In this document: in pieces, positions 55,353-64,000 of the stretch
How positions within the stretch are numbered: the stretch's first letter is position 1
Layout of the letters: every line of letters starts with the position of its first letter
Assembly (NCBI RefSeq): GCF_000412695.1
Contig: NC_021499.1
Location: 5,828,001 to 5,892,000 of the forward strand
Reading direction: 5' to 3'
From: Pseudomonas resinovorans NBRC 106553
GTDB taxonomy: Bacteria; Pseudomonadota; Gammaproteobacteria; Pseudomonadales; Pseudomonadaceae
DNA: 64,000 bases
The notes under the pieces: model-generated
What the model was told of the DNA's origin: nothing
Database searches by the model: none
What the model saw: only the letters and a program-made list of their open reading frames with translations
Program-made: the position numbers and the translations under genes

Positions 55353-56144
55353 TTATTCCATCTCTTTCAGCCAGTCGCTCTTCTTGAACCACTTGGCGTG
55401 AATGCGATCGTAGGTGCCATCGTTGCGGATCTGGTGCAGCCAGTTGTTGATCCAGTTGATGCTGTCGTAGTCGCCCTTCTTCAGGCCGAAGGCCAGGGGT
55501 TCGAAGGTGAAGGGCTCTTCGAGGAACACCAGCTTGCCGGCGCCGGCCTTGTTCACCGCCACCACGTTGTAGGGCGCGTCGTAGATGAAGGCGTCGGCCT
55601 TGGCGTTGACCACGTCCATCACCGCTTCCTGCTCGTTGTCGAAGCCGTGGTACTGGGCCTTGGCGATCAGCTTCTTGGCGACCATTTCGCCGGTGGTGCC
55701 GATCTTCGAGGTGATGCGGTACTGGGGATCGTTCAGGTCCTTGTAGGACTTGATCTTGTCAGCCAGTTCCTTGCGGATCAGCAGGGTCTGGCCAACCACG
55801 ATGAAGGGTTCGGCGAAGTTGATCCGCAGGTTGCGTTCCTGGGTCAGGGTCATGCCGGAGCCGATCATGTCGAACTTGTCGGTCAGCAGGGCCGGGATGA
55901 TGCCGTCGTAGCTGGTGGACACCAGCTCCAGCTTGACCCCCATGGCCTTGGCCATGGCTTTGAGCAGGTCGACTTCGAAGCCGATGATCTCACCGCGCTT
56001 GTTGGTCATCTCGAAGGGCATGTAGGTCGGGTCCATGCCAACGCGCAGGGTGCCGCGCTTGACGGCGTCATCGACCATGCCGGCGTGGGCCAGGCCGGTC
56101 AGGGCGCAGGCGGAGAACAGCAGCGACGCGAGAAACTTTTTCAT
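55353..56144 (-). CDS. Polar amino acid ABC transporter substrate-binding protein
   Basis: 263 residues with a signal peptide (MKKFLASLLFSACALTGLAHA, cleavage after AHA) and the family pattern LRVGMDPTYMPFEM, EVDLLKAMAKAMG and GMTLTQERNLRINFAEPF of extracellular solute-binding family 3. It binds an amino acid in the periplasm for the adjoining permease and ATPase. It is the first gene of this leftward operon; the 124-bp gap to dtd shows no clear promoter. Confidence 0.92.
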   Translation of the reverse strand: MKKFLASLLFSACALTGLAHAGMVDDAVKRGTLRVGMDPTYMPFEMTNKRGEIIGFEVDLLKAMAKAMGVKLELVSTSYDGIIPALLTDKFDMIGSGMTLTQERNLRINFAEPFIVVGQTLLIRKELADKIKSYKDLNDPQYRITSKIGTTGEMVAKKLIAKAQYHGFDNEQEAVMDVVNAKADAFIYDAPYNVVAVNKAGAGKLVFLEEPFTFEPLAFGLKKGDYDSINWINNWLHQIRNDGTYDRIHAKWFKKSDWLKEME

Positions 56145-56268
56145 TCTTTCTCCTAATGGGGGACGGCTCGTTATTCTTGTGCAAGCCCACGGACGGCGGG
56201 GCATGGCGCGCATGCTAACGCTCATGAACGTGGATGGCGAGTCGCAATGAAAGCAGATATCGGGCCAG

Positions 56269-56706
56269 TCAGCTCGAGAGCAGGAAAGTGACCGGACCGT
56301 CATTGACCAGATGCACCTGCATGTTCGCGCCAAAGCGCCCCGTGGCCACTTGCGGGTGCTTGAGCCGGGCCTGGGCCACGAGGTAGTCGAACAGCGCCTC
56401 GCCCAGCGCCGGCGGCGCCGCGGTGGAGAAGCTCGGGCGCAGGCCGCTGTTGGTATCGGCCGCCAGGGTGAACTGGGACACCAGCAGCAGGCCGCCACCG
56501 ACCGCCCCCAGGGACAGGTTCATCTTGCCCTCGGCGTCGGCGAAGACCCGGTAGTTGACCAGCTTGTGCAGCAGCTTGTCGGCGCTGGCCTCGGTGTCCT
56601 GGGGCTCGACGCCCACCAGCACCAGCAGGCCCTGGTCGATGGCGCCGACCACTTCACCTTCCACTTCGACGCGGGCGGCACTGACCCGTTGCAGCAGTGC
56701 CTTCAT
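56269..56706 (-). CDS. dtd: D-aminoacyl-tRNA deacylase
   Basis: 145 residues, the Dtd family length. The conserved SQFTLA ([20 protein letters not shown]) and the C-terminal NxGPVTF motif ([12 protein letters not shown]) with its Gly-Pro pair are present. It removes D-amino acids mistakenly attached to tRNA. The start overlaps the pip stop as ATGA, so pip and dtd are co-translated. Confidence 0.96.
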   Translation of the reverse strand: MKALLQRVSAARVEVEGEVVGAIDQGLLVLVGVEPQDTEASADKLLHKLVNYRVFADAEGKMNLSLGAVGGGLLLVSQFTLAADTNSGLRPSFSTAAPPALGEALFDYLVAQARLKHPQVATGRFGANMQVHLVNDGPVTFLLSS

Positions 56707-57680
56707 CAGGCGTCTTCTTCCGGCGGCAGGTCCAGCAGGCGGCGCGCCATCTGGTTGGCCGCGCGCACCAGGGCATCGGTGATGCCGGCCTCGGAGGCGG
56801 CGTGGCCGGCATCGCGGACGATCTGCAGCTCGCTGTTGGGCCAGGCCTTGTGCAGCGCCCAGGCGTTGTCCAGGGGGCAGATGGCGTCATAGCGGCCATG
56901 CACGATGACACCCGGCAAGTGGGCGATGCGCGGCATGTCGCGGAGCAACTGGTTGGGTTCGAGGAAGGCCTGGTTGACGAAGTAGTGGCACTCGATGCGG
57001 GCGATGGAGAGGGCCCGCATGGGCTCGCTGAAGCGTTCCACCACCGGTGCGCTGGGGCGCAGGGTGGCGGTGCGGCCTTCCCAGGTGGACCAGGCCTTGG
57101 CGGCGTGCATCTGGGCGATCTGGTCGGGGCCGGTCAGGCGCTTGTGGAAGGCCTGCATCAGGTCGCCCTGCTCTTCCGCCGGGATGGGCGCCAGGTAGTC
57201 TTCCCAGTAGTCGGGGAACAGCCGGCTGCAGCCTTCCTGGTAGAACCAGTGGAAGTCCTCCGGACGGCACAGGAAGATGCCCCGCAGGATCAGCCCCAGC
57301 ACGCGCTCCGGGTGAGCCTGGGCGTAGGCCAGGGACAGGGTGGAGCCCCAGGAACCGCCGAACAGCACCCACTTGTCGATCCCCAGGTGCTGGCGGATAC
57401 GCTCGAGGTCGGCCACCAGGTCCCAGGTGGTGTTGTTCTCCAGGCTCGCGTGGGGCGTGGAGCGGCCGCAGCCGCGCTGGTCGAAGGTGACGATGCGGTA
57501 CAGGTTGGGGTCGAAGAAGCGCCGGCTCATGGCATCGCAGCCGGCCCCCGGGCCACCGTGGATGAACACCACCGGCAGACCGTCCGGCGTGCCGCTCTCG
57601 TCCACATAGAGCACGTGCGGTGCATCCACCGCCAGCTCATGCCGGGCGTGGGGTTTTATCTCCGGATACAAAGTCTGCAT
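56706..57680 (-). CDS. pip: Proline iminopeptidase
   Basis: 324 residues of the alpha/beta hydrolase S33 family. The oxyanion region is HGGPGAGCD, the nucleophile serine lies in [14 protein letters not shown], and the acid and histidine lie near [10 protein letters not shown] and AGHAASE. It removes N-terminal proline from peptides. The start [16 protein letters not shown] fits the family. It is divergent from the small lipoprotein gene, with a 93-bp gap. Confidence 0.96.
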   Translation of the reverse strand: MQTLYPEIKPHARHELAVDAPHVLYVDESGTPDGLPVVFIHGGPGAGCDAMSRRFFDPNLYRIVTFDQRGCGRSTPHASLENNTTWDLVADLERIRQHLGIDKWVLFGGSWGSTLSLAYAQAHPERVLGLILRGIFLCRPEDFHWFYQEGCSRLFPDYWEDYLAPIPAEEQGDLMQAFHKRLTGPDQIAQMHAAKAWSTWEGRTATLRPSAPVVERFSEPMRALSIARIECHYFVNQAFLEPNQLLRDMPRIAHLPGVIVHGRYDAICPLDNAWALHKAWPNSELQIVRDAGHAASEAGITDALVRAANQMARRLLDLPPEEDA

Positions 57681-57773
57681 TCTGGACTCCCGAATCTGTG
57701 CATAAGGTCGACCCCTTGGCGAGTTCGGCCGTCTAATCTGCCGGGCATCATAACGAAGGAAATGGAGTTCAGC

Positions 57774-58205
57774 ATGCTACTCAGGAAGTTCGCTCTGCCG
57801 ACGCTCTGCGTACTGGCAATCCTAGCTGGTTGTGGCCGCGACGACCCGGCCGCGGCGCTGGATGCGGCGGTACAACAGCTACAGGACAACCTCGAAGCGA
57901 AGCAGACCGGCGCCGTTCTGGAGCAGTTGCACCCGCAATTTCTAGCCCAGCAGCAGCATGACCGCGACTGGGCCAAACGCACCATGGCCCTGCTGTTCCT
58001 GCGCCACAAGAACGTCAACGTGATGGCCCTGAGCAAGTCCAGCCAGCTCGACCCCACCTACAGCGAGAAGGGCTACACCGAGGCCCAGGTAGCCCTGGCC
58101 GGCGCCGAGGGGCTGATTCCCGACAGCGCCCGTCACTACGGGGTGAAGCTGGAGTGGTGGCTGGACGACGGCGAGTGGAAGCTCGCCCGGCTGGACTGGC
58201 AATGA
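57774..58205 (+). CDS. Small lipoprotein of unknown function
   Basis: 143 residues with a lipoprotein signal: MLLRKFALPTLCVLAILAGC, lipobox LAGC, Cys20. Asp at +3 and no other clear sorting sign. The mature part is helical near residues 26-60 (DAAVQQLQDNLEAKQ...), then strands ending WWLDDGEWKLARLDWQ, suggesting a small nuclear-transport-factor-like fold. The ATG at 57774 has GGAG upstream; an ATG at 57762 would add four residues. Its end overlaps the Nudix start by 4 bp. Confidence 0.75.
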   Translation: MLLRKFALPTLCVLAILAGCGRDDPAAALDAAVQQLQDNLEAKQTGAVLEQLHPQFLAQQQHDRDWAKRTMALLFLRHKNVNVMALSKSSQLDPTYSEKGYTEAQVALAGAEGLIPDSARHYGVKLEWWLDDGEWKLARLDWQ

Positions 58206-58675
58206 GCGCGCCGCTCACCCACCGCATCCGCGCCGCCGGCCTGCTGGTGCGCGATGGCCGCATCCTGCTGGTCAAGCATGTGGTGGGCGACGACACCTAC
58301 TGGATACCGCCGGGCGGCGGCTTCGAATCCGCAAGCGACGAGTCCACCCGCGACACCGTGCGCCGCGAGTTCATGGAGGAAACCAGCCTGGCGGTGGAGG
58401 TCGGCCCACTGGTCTACGTCCGCGAATTCGCCGAACCGGCCATGGGCCGCTTCCACCTGGAGCTGTTCTACCGGATAGACGCCTGGAGCGGTGAGCTCAG
58501 CCTGGCCAACCTCGCGGGCCTGGGTGGCGACGAGTTCGATATCAAGGAACTGGCCTGGATCGGCCGCGAGGAACTGGCCGCCCTGCCCTTCTATCCGGCC
58601 GAGCTGCTGGACGATGTCTGGCAGCGCCTGGCCGCCGAGCCGGTGGTGATCCGCCATCTGGGGCTGCAAAAGTGA
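58202..58675 (+). CDS. Nudix hydrolase
   Basis: 157 residues. The Nudix region reads GGGFESASDESTRDTVRREF followed by MEETSL. The REF-MEE core is intact, but the spacer after the first glycine is one residue longer than in G-x5-E-x7-RE-x2-EE-x-G, and Thr-Ser stands where x-Gly is usual. Nudix enzymes cleave nucleoside diphosphate-linked compounds. The substrate is unknown. It overlaps the lipoprotein gene by 4 bp. Confidence 0.88.
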   Translation: MSAPLTHRIRAAGLLVRDGRILLVKHVVGDDTYWIPPGGGFESASDESTRDTVRREFMEETSLAVEVGPLVYVREFAEPAMGRFHLELFYRIDAWSGELSLANLAGLGGDEFDIKELAWIGREELAALPFYPAELLDDVWQRLAAEPVVIRHLGLQK

Positions 58676-58710
58676 TGCGCGCCGTTCTTCCGTAGGATGG
58701 GTTGAGCGGA

Positions 58711-58744
58711 GCGATACCCATCGGTGGAGATCGATGGGTATCGC
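58711..58744. repeat. Palindromic intergenic repeat GCGATACCCATCG
   Basis: A perfect 13-bp inverted repeat GCGATACCCATCG / CGATGGGTATCGC separated by 8 bp, preceded by GTAGGATGGGTTGAGCGGA. It shares its parts with the element at 10715-10762. It lies between the convergent Nudix and hutG genes and probably forms a transcript-ending hairpin. Confidence 0.6.
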
Positions 58745-58766
58745 AAGAGCGTCCCAACCAACCCCA

Positions 58767-59570
58767 TCAGCGCCCGTAGGTTTCCCGCCCCCACTCCAGC
58801 ATCCGCTGCAGCAGCGTGCGCAGCACCGCCTGGGTCGGCACGGCCAGGTCCTCGCGGTAGTCGAAGGGCACTTGCTCGTCCATGTAGGTGCATTGCGCCA
58901 GCTCCAGCTGCACGGCATGGATGTGCTGGTCGGGCTGGCCGTAGTGACGGGTGATGTGACCGCCCTTGAAGCGGCCGTTGAGCACATGGCTGTAATCCTT
59001 GGCCTGCGCGCAGGTCGCCACCAGGGCCTCGGCCAGGTCCGGGGCGCAGCTGGCCCCGGCATTGGTGCCGAGGTTGAAGTCCGGCAGGCGGCCGTCGAAC
59101 AGGCGCGGCACGAAGGAGCGGATGGAATGGGCGTCGAACAGCAGCGCATAGCCGAACTCGCTCTTCATCCGCGCCAGTTCGTCGTTGATGGCCTGGTGGT
59201 AAGGCGTCCAGATTTCCGCCAGGTAGCGCGCACGCTCCGCCGCCGAGGGCTCCTCGCCTTCGCGGTAGAGCGGCTCGCCGTCGAACAGGGTGGCAGGGTA
59301 AAGGCCCGTGGTGGCGGTGGCGTAGAGCGGCTTGTCGTCGGCCGGCCGGTTGAGGTCGATGACGTAGCGCGAGTACTGCGCCGCCAGCGTGCTGGCCCCC
59401 AGCTCGGCGGCGAAATCATAGAGCCGTGGGATGTGCCAGTCGGTGTCGGTGAGGTCCCAGCCGGCTTCCACCATGCCGGCTTCCACCGCCGGCGTGAGGA
59501 GGGTGCCGGGGTGCGGCATGCTGATCAGCAGCGGCACGCTGCCGCGGCTGAAGCCGATTACGTTATCCAC
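58767..59570 (-). CDS. hutG: N-formylglutamate deformylase
   Basis: 267 residues, starting with GTG ((M)[21 protein letters not shown]). The segments [14 protein letters not shown] and [13 protein letters not shown] carry the metal and substrate residues of the N-formylglutamate amidohydrolase family. It releases glutamate and formate in the last step of the five-step histidine degradation route. The GTG start overlaps the hutI stop by 8 bp and a DnaA-box-like TTATCCACA spans the junction. It is the last gene of the hut block here. Confidence 0.95.
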   Translation of the reverse strand: MDNVIGFSRGSVPLLISMPHPGTLLTPAVEAGMVEAGWDLTDTDWHIPRLYDFAAELGASTLAAQYSRYVIDLNRPADDKPLYATATTGLYPATLFDGEPLYREGEEPSAAERARYLAEIWTPYHQAINDELARMKSEFGYALLFDAHSIRSFVPRLFDGRLPDFNLGTNAGASCAPDLAEALVATCAQAKDYSHVLNGRFKGGHITRHYGQPDQHIHAVQLELAQCTYMDEQVPFDYREDLAVPTQAVLRTLLQRMLEWGRETYGR

Positions 59571-60771
59571 AGTCGATCTCCTGTCCGTGTCGAATCACCC
59601 GCTTGGGCAGGTCGCCGCCCAGCCAGTAGGCGAGTTCCGCCGGGCGCTGGATGTCCCAGGCGATGAAGTCCGCCACCTTGCCCACCTCCAGGCTGCCGTG
59701 GCTGTGGGCCAGGCCCAGGGCCCGCGCGGCGTGCAAGGTGACGCCGGCCAGGGCTTCTTCCGGGGTCAGGCGGAAGGAGGTGCAGGCCATGTTCAGCATC
59801 ATCCGCAGGGACAAGGCCGGCGACGTGCCGGGGTTGAGGTCGCTGGCCACCGCCATGGCCACACCGTGCTTGCGCAAGGCGTCGATGGGCGGCAACTGGG
59901 TTTCGCGCAGCAGGTAGAAGGCGCCGGGCAGCAGCACGGCGACGGTGCCCGCCGCCGCCATGGCGATGGCGTCATCCTCGGTCATGTATTCCAGGTGGTC
60001 GGCCGACAGCGCCTGGTAGCGCGCGGCCAGGGCCGAGCCGTGCAGGGAGGACAGTTGCTCGGCGTGCAGCTTCACCGGCAGGTCCAGTTCGTGGGCGACC
60101 TTGAAGACCCGCTCCACCTGGGCCGGGGAGAAGGCCAGGTGTTCGCAGAAGGCGTCCACCGCGTCCACCAGCCCTTCGCCGGCCAGGGTCGGCAGGATCT
60201 CGCTGCAGATGTGCTCGATGTAGTCGTCGGCGCGGCCGGCGTATTCCGGCGGCAGGGCGTGGGCGGCCAGGCAAGTGGCGCGCACGGTGATGGGCAGGGT
60301 CTCGCCCAGGCGGCGGGCGACCCGCAGCATCTTGCGCTCGCTGGCCAGGTCCAGGCCGTAGCCGGACTTCACTTCCAGGGTGGTGACGCCATCGCGCAGC
60401 AGCTGGCGGGCGCGGCGGCTGGCACTCTCCAGCAGCTCGTCCTCGCTCGCCTCGCGGGTAGCCCGCACGGTGCTGGCGATGCCGCCGCCCTGGGCGGCGA
60501 TCTCGGCATAGCTGACGCCTTCCAGGCGCTGCTCGAACTCGCCGCTGCGGTCGCCGCCGAACACCAGGTGGGTGTGGCAGTCGATCAGTCCCGGCGTGAC
60601 CCAGGCGCCACCCAGGTCGACTTCCACGTCATAGGGCACGGTCGGCAGATCGTCACGCGGGCCGATCCACTCGATACGCCCGGCGTGGGTCACCAGGACC
60701 GCGTCGTCGATGATCGAGTACTTGCCGCCCCGCAGGGTGGCGACATGGCAGTTGTGCCAGAGGTGTTTCAT
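59563..60771 (-). CDS. hutI: Imidazolonepropionase
   Basis: 402 residues of the amidohydrolase superfamily. The metal-binding [35 protein letters not shown] and [17 protein letters not shown] segments are all intact. It opens the imidazolone ring to N-formimino-glutamate in histidine degradation. It overlaps the HutH-family gene by 4 bp and hutG by 8 bp, so the three are translationally coupled. Confidence 0.97.
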   Translation of the reverse strand: MKHLWHNCHVATLRGGKYSIIDDAVLVTHAGRIEWIGPRDDLPTVPYDVEVDLGGAWVTPGLIDCHTHLVFGGDRSGEFEQRLEGVSYAEIAAQGGGIASTVRATREASEDELLESASRRARQLLRDGVTTLEVKSGYGLDLASERKMLRVARRLGETLPITVRATCLAAHALPPEYAGRADDYIEHICSEILPTLAGEGLVDAVDAFCEHLAFSPAQVERVFKVAHELDLPVKLHAEQLSSLHGSALAARYQALSADHLEYMTEDDAIAMAAAGTVAVLLPGAFYLLRETQLPPIDALRKHGVAMAVASDLNPGTSPALSLRMMLNMACTSFRLTPEEALAGVTLHAARALGLAHSHGSLEVGKVADFIAWDIQRPAELAYWLGGDLPKRVIRHGQEIDCG

Positions 60772-62300
60772 TGCAAGCCTCCAATGCGCGCGGCAATGCC
60801 CTCGAGCACCGCGCGGTCGCGCAACAGTTCGGTCGCGGCGTCGATATCCGGAGCCAGCCAGCGATCCTGATCATAGGCCGGAACCCGCTCGCGCAGGGTT
60901 TCCCAGGCCGCCCCGGTACCGCTGCCGAACGCGCTGGGTCGATGGAACTCGAAGGCCTGGGCGGCCAGCAGGTACTCGATGGCGAGGATGCGCTGGCAGT
61001 TCTCCAGGGCCCTGCCGAGCTTGAGGGCGGCGCTGGTCCCCAGGCTCAGGTGGTCTTCCTGCAGGCCGGAGGTGACGAAGTTATCCACAACGGCCGGCTG
61101 GGCCAGTTGGCGGTTCTCCCCGGCCAGGGCCGCCGCCACGTACTGGACGATCATCATCCCCGAGTTGACTCCCGGCTGGCTCACCAGGAAGGCCGGGAGC
61201 CCGCTGACCAGCGGGTTCACCAGGCGGTCCAGGCGTCGTTCGGCGATCCCGCCGATTTCCGCCACGGCGATCGCCAGCAGGTCCGCCGCCATGGCCACGG
61301 ACTCACCATGGGGGTTGGCCTGGGACACCACCCGGTAATCGTCCGGCGTGCCCAGTACCAGCGGGTTGTCGTTGGCCGCGGCCAGCTCCGCATCCACCTG
61401 GCGGGCGGCGTGGGCCAACTGGTCGCGGCAGGCGCCGTGGACCTGGGGAATGGAACGGATGGAGAGAGCATCCTGGGTGCGGATGCCGCGGCTGGCGGCC
61501 ACCACCTCGCTGCCGGCCAGCAGCGCCAGCAGGTTGGCGCCCACCCGTTGCACGCCCGGGTGCGGCTTGAGGGCGATGATCGCCGGGTCGAAGGCGGCGA
61601 TCTGTCCGCGCAGGGCCTCGAAGCTCATGGCGCCGATCACGTCGGCCCAGTGCAGCAGGCGCTCGGCGTCATCCAGCGCCAGGCAGGTCAGGCCGGTCAT
61701 GCAGGGCAGGCCGTTGACCAGGCAGAGCCCGTCCTTGGCGCCCAGGCGCAGGGGCGCCAGGCCTTCACCGGCCAGGGCCTCCGCGGCGGGCACCACGCGG
61801 CCGCGCCATTCCACCTCGCCGACGCCCAGCAGGGCGATACCGACATGGGCCATATGGGTCAGGTAGCCCACCGACCCCTGGGACGGCACGCGCGGGGTGA
61901 TGCCGCGCTCCAGCAGCGCCAGCAGCGCTTCCACCACCTTGCGCTGCAGGCCGGAGCGGCCGTGGCTGTAGTTGGCGATGGCGCAGCAGATGATGGCGCG
62001 GGTCTGCTCGATGGACAGCACCGGGCCGACGCCGCAGGCATGGCTGAGCAGGGTATTGCGCGACAGCATGGCGAACTGCTCGCCGCTGAGCACCACCTCG
62101 CTCAGGGCACCGAGGCCGGTGCTGATGCCGTAGGCGCGCTCGCCCCGCTCGACGATGCGATCGACGATCGCGCGGGCGTTCTCGATGCGCGCCCAGGCCG
62201 CCTGGGTCAGCTCCAGAGGGGCGCCGTGGCGGGCCACGGCCACCACCTGGCGCCAGGTCAGCGGCGAATCGCCCAGCAGGACTTTCTCGGGTAACGACAT
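60768..62300 (-). CDS. HutH-family protein lacking the MIO tripeptide
   Basis: 510 residues of the histidine/phenylalanine ammonia-lyase fold, in the hut operon. Active-site matches to P. putida HutH remain at Tyr57 (YGISTGLG), His87 (LLSHACG), Asn196 (LVNGLP), Gln276, Arg282 and Glu415 (QEDHLS). However, GSVG-ASGDLAPLA-HM is replaced by GSVG-YLT-HM (residues 142-150, nt 61851-61877), so the Ala-Ser-Gly that makes MIO is gone. Tyr280 and Phe329 equivalents are Leu279 and Pro330. The reading frame is intact. The true HutH probably lies outside; this one's activity is unknown. Confidence 0.85.
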   Translation of the reverse strand: MSLPEKVLLGDSPLTWRQVVAVARHGAPLELTQAAWARIENARAIVDRIVERGERAYGISTGLGALSEVVLSGEQFAMLSRNTLLSHACGVGPVLSIEQTRAIICCAIANYSHGRSGLQRKVVEALLALLERGITPRVPSQGSVGYLTHMAHVGIALLGVGEVEWRGRVVPAAEALAGEGLAPLRLGAKDGLCLVNGLPCMTGLTCLALDDAERLLHWADVIGAMSFEALRGQIAAFDPAIIALKPHPGVQRVGANLLALLAGSEVVAASRGIRTQDALSIRSIPQVHGACRDQLAHAARQVDAELAAANDNPLVLGTPDDYRVVSQANPHGESVAMAADLLAIAVAEIGGIAERRLDRLVNPLVSGLPAFLVSQPGVNSGMMIVQYVAAALAGENRQLAQPAVVDNFVTSGLQEDHLSLGTSAALKLGRALENCQRILAIEYLLAAQAFEFHRPSAFGSGTGAAWETLRERVPAYDQDRWLAPDIDAATELLRDRAVLEGIAARIGGLQ

Positions 62301-62312
62301 CTCGGCTGTTCC

Positions 62313-63143
62313 TTACAGGTTGGCCACGCGGCGCTGGACGAAGCGGTCGACGTAATCGTCCGCCGGCTGGTGGAGGATTTCCCTGGGCGTGCCGACCTGG
62401 ATCAGCCGGCCGTCCTTGAGAATGGCGATGCGATTGCCGATGCGCACCGCCTCGTCCAGGTCGTGGGTGATGAAGACGATGGTCTTCTGCAGGGTCTTCT
62501 GCAGCTCCAGCAGTTGCTCCTGCATGTCGGCGCGGATCAGCGGGTCGAGGGCGCTGAAGGCTTCGTCCATGAGGATGATGTCGGTGTCCGAGGCCAGTGC
62601 GCGGGCCAGGCCCACGCGCTGGCGCATGCCGCCGGAAAGCTGGTGAGGGTAGGACTTCTCGTAGCCCTTCAGGCCCACGGTGGTGATCCAGTGCTGGGCG
62701 CGCTCCAGGCAGTAGTCGCGGGTCTCGCCGCGCACCTTGAGGCCGTAGGCGACGTTGTCCAGCACCGTCTTGTGCGGCAACAGGCCGAAGCTCTGGAACA
62801 CCATGCTGATCTTCTTGCGGCGGAATTCCCGCAGTTGCTCCATGTCGTAGCGCAGGATGTCCTCGCCATCCACCAGGATCTGCCCGCTGGTGGGGTCGAT
62901 CAGGCGGTTGAAGTGGCGCACCAGGGTGGACTTGCCGGAACCGGACAGGCCCATGATCACGAAGATCTCGCCGGCGCCGATGGACAGCGACAGGTCGTTG
63001 ACCCCCACCACGCAGCCGGTCTTGTCCAGCACCTCGGCCTTGCTCGTGCCTTGCTGGATCAGCGACAGGGCCTCGTCGGCGCGCTGGCCGAAGATCTTGA
63101 ATACGTTCTTGACGACGATCTTGCTCATGTTCTGGCCACTCAT
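62313..63143 (-). CDS. hutV: Histidine/glycine-betaine-type ABC transporter ATP-binding protein
   Basis: 276 residues from an ATG at 63143 overlapping the permease stop (ATGA); a shorter start at 63128 (MSKIVV) is also possible. The Walker A is [17 protein letters not shown], the signature [15 protein letters not shown], and Walker [14 protein letters not shown], typical of the ProV/OpuAA type. Position in a hut operon suggests histidine uptake as in HutXWV. The N-terminal part (residues 1-55) has the ProV-like extension before the P-loop. The HutH-family gene begins 12 bp later. Confidence 0.9.
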   Translation of the reverse strand: MSGQNMSKIVVKNVFKIFGQRADEALSLIQQGTSKAEVLDKTGCVVGVNDLSLSIGAGEIFVIMGLSGSGKSTLVRHFNRLIDPTSGQILVDGEDILRYDMEQLREFRRKKISMVFQSFGLLPHKTVLDNVAYGLKVRGETRDYCLERAQHWITTVGLKGYEKSYPHQLSGGMRQRVGLARALASDTDIILMDEAFSALDPLIRADMQEQLLELQKTLQKTIVFITHDLDEAVRIGNRIAILKDGRLIQVGTPREILHQPADDYVDRFVQRRVANL

Positions 63144-63991
63144 TTGCTGTCTGCGTGCCGCGAACGGCCGTAAGCCTGGGTGATGCGGTCGAAGACCACG
63201 GCCAGGATGACGATGGCCAGGCCCGCTTCCAGGCCCTTGCCGACGTTGAGGGTCTGGATGCCCACCAGCACGTCCTCGCCGAGGCCTCGGGCACCGATCA
63301 TGGAGGCGATCACCACCATCGACAGGGCCATCATGGTGGTCTGGTTGATCCCGGCCATGATGCTCGGCAGGGCCAGCGGCAACTGCACGCCGAACAGCTG
63401 CTGCCAGCGGTTGGCGCCGAAGGCGTTGACCGCCTCCATCACTTCCTTGTCCACCTGGCGGATGCCGAGGTCGGTGAGGCGGATCAGGGGCGGCGCGGCG
63501 TAGATCACGGTGGCGAAAATGGCCGGCACCTTGCCCAGGCCGAAGAGCATCAGGACCGGGATCAGGTACACGAAGCTGGGCATGGTCTGCATGATGTCCA
63601 GCAGCGGCATCAGCACGGCGCGCAGGCGGTCGCTGCGGGCCGCGAGGATGCCCAGCGGAATGCCGATCAGCACCGAGATGAAGGTGGCCACCAGCATCAG
63701 CGCCACGGTCTGCATCAGCTTGTCCCAGAGGCCCACGGCGCCCACCAGGAACAGCAGGCCGGTGATCACCAGGGTCGGCAGGATGCGCCGGGTGGCGTGC
63801 CAGGCGATGCCGGCGACCACCAGCAGCACCAGCCACCAGGGCGTCGCGCGCAGCACGCCTTCGAGGTAGACGATGGCCCAGAGCAGGGTGTCGGAGATGT
63901 GGCGGAACACATCGCCGTAGTTGGTCACCAGGCTGTCGACCCAGCCATTGACCCAGTCGGCGATGGAGAAGGTAAAGCTTTTGGGGAACAT
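63140..63991 (-). CDS. hutW: Histidine/glycine-betaine-type ABC transporter permease
   Basis: 283 residues with about six to seven membrane helices and the ProW-type EAA loop [15 protein letters not shown]. The periplasmic N-terminal part is short, which fits ProW/HutW proteins. The start at 63991 is nine bases from the window edge, so the upstream region with the expected binding-protein gene is not visible. It overlaps hutV by 4 bp. Histidine as substrate is inferred from the neighbourhood. Confidence 0.9.
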   Translation of the reverse strand: MFPKSFTFSIADWVNGWVDSLVTNYGDVFRHISDTLLWAIVYLEGVLRATPWWLVLLVVAGIAWHATRRILPTLVITGLLFLVGAVGLWDKLMQTVALMLVATFISVLIGIPLGILAARSDRLRAVLMPLLDIMQTMPSFVYLIPVLMLFGLGKVPAIFATVIYAAPPLIRLTDLGIRQVDKEVMEAVNAFGANRWQQLFGVQLPLALPSIMAGINQTTMMALSMVVIASMIGARGLGEDVLVGIQTLNVGKGLEAGLAIVILAVVFDRITQAYGRSRHADSK

Positions 63992-64000
63992 GGTTCGCTC

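Noticed and set aside
63144..63836. In-frame extension of hutV upstream through the permease gene
   Set aside because: The extension covers coding DNA of the permease in another frame and gives Arg/Gly/Pro-rich sequence unlike any ABC protein.

Overview
The window is ordinary chromosomal DNA of a Pseudomonas species, with high GC and strong GC bias at third codon positions. The gene content and order match what I remember of the P. aeruginosa PAO1 segment from about PA5022 to PA5095: mscK-selO, hemE-gltDB, aroB-aroK-pilQPONM, ponA, rpmE-priA-argS, hslVU, the medium-chain PHA cluster, ubiE-ubiJ-ubiB, hisIE-tatABC, and hut. I found no phage, integrase, insertion sequence, CRISPR array, tRNA or rRNA. 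The visible accessory DNA is a few short dispersed palindromic repeats.

Layout. 1-8607: membrane and stress genes (MscK cut by the left edge, the SelO pseudokinase-fold AMPylase, an Asp/Glu racemase on the minus strand, a TauE/SafE permease, thioredoxin 2, a hotdog thioesterase and a tandem universal stress protein). 8662-16675, minus strand: an orphan ParA, hemE, and glutamate synthase gltD/gltB. 17059-25382, minus strand: a DamX-like AAA-SPOR protein, shikimate genes aroB and aroK, and the type IV pilus assembly operon pilMNOPQ, divergent from ponA (PBP1A, 25564-28005). 28064-31923, minus strand: malic enzyme, an M48 lipoprotein protease, a secreted nuclease and rpmE. 32090-39339, plus strand: priA, argS, a SPOR protein, hslV, hslU and a DUF971 gene.

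39614-46730 is the PHA locus. phaC1, phaZ, phaC2 and phaD run rightward and converge on the leftward phasin genes phaI and phaF, with a small PHA-region protein gene upstream of phaI. Together they make, degrade, package and regulate medium-chain polyhydroxyalkanoate granules. 46874-52977 onward carries ubiquinone genes (ubiE, ubiJ, ubiB), histidine biosynthesis (hisI, hisE), Tat export (tatA, tatB, tatC), rsmE and a UPF0158 gene. 53579-56144 is a polar amino acid ABC transporter, followed by dtd, pip, a small lipoprotein and a Nudix hydrolase. 58767-63991 is a leftward hut block: ABC permease and ATPase, a HutH-family protein, hutI and hutG.

The most notable point is that the HutH-family protein in the hut block lacks the Ala-Ser-Gly triplet that forms the MIO cofactor of histidine ammonia-lyase, although its reading frame is intact and several other active-site positions are kept. 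Other points worth attention are the rpmE terminator lying inside the signal-peptide codons of the downstream nuclease, a heat-shock type promoter whose -35 lies in a hairpin loop before hslV, a 62-bp perfect repeat between phaC1 and phaC2, and an amino acid permease with an extra periplasmic segment. All assignments come from reading motifs and gene order; no database search was run.
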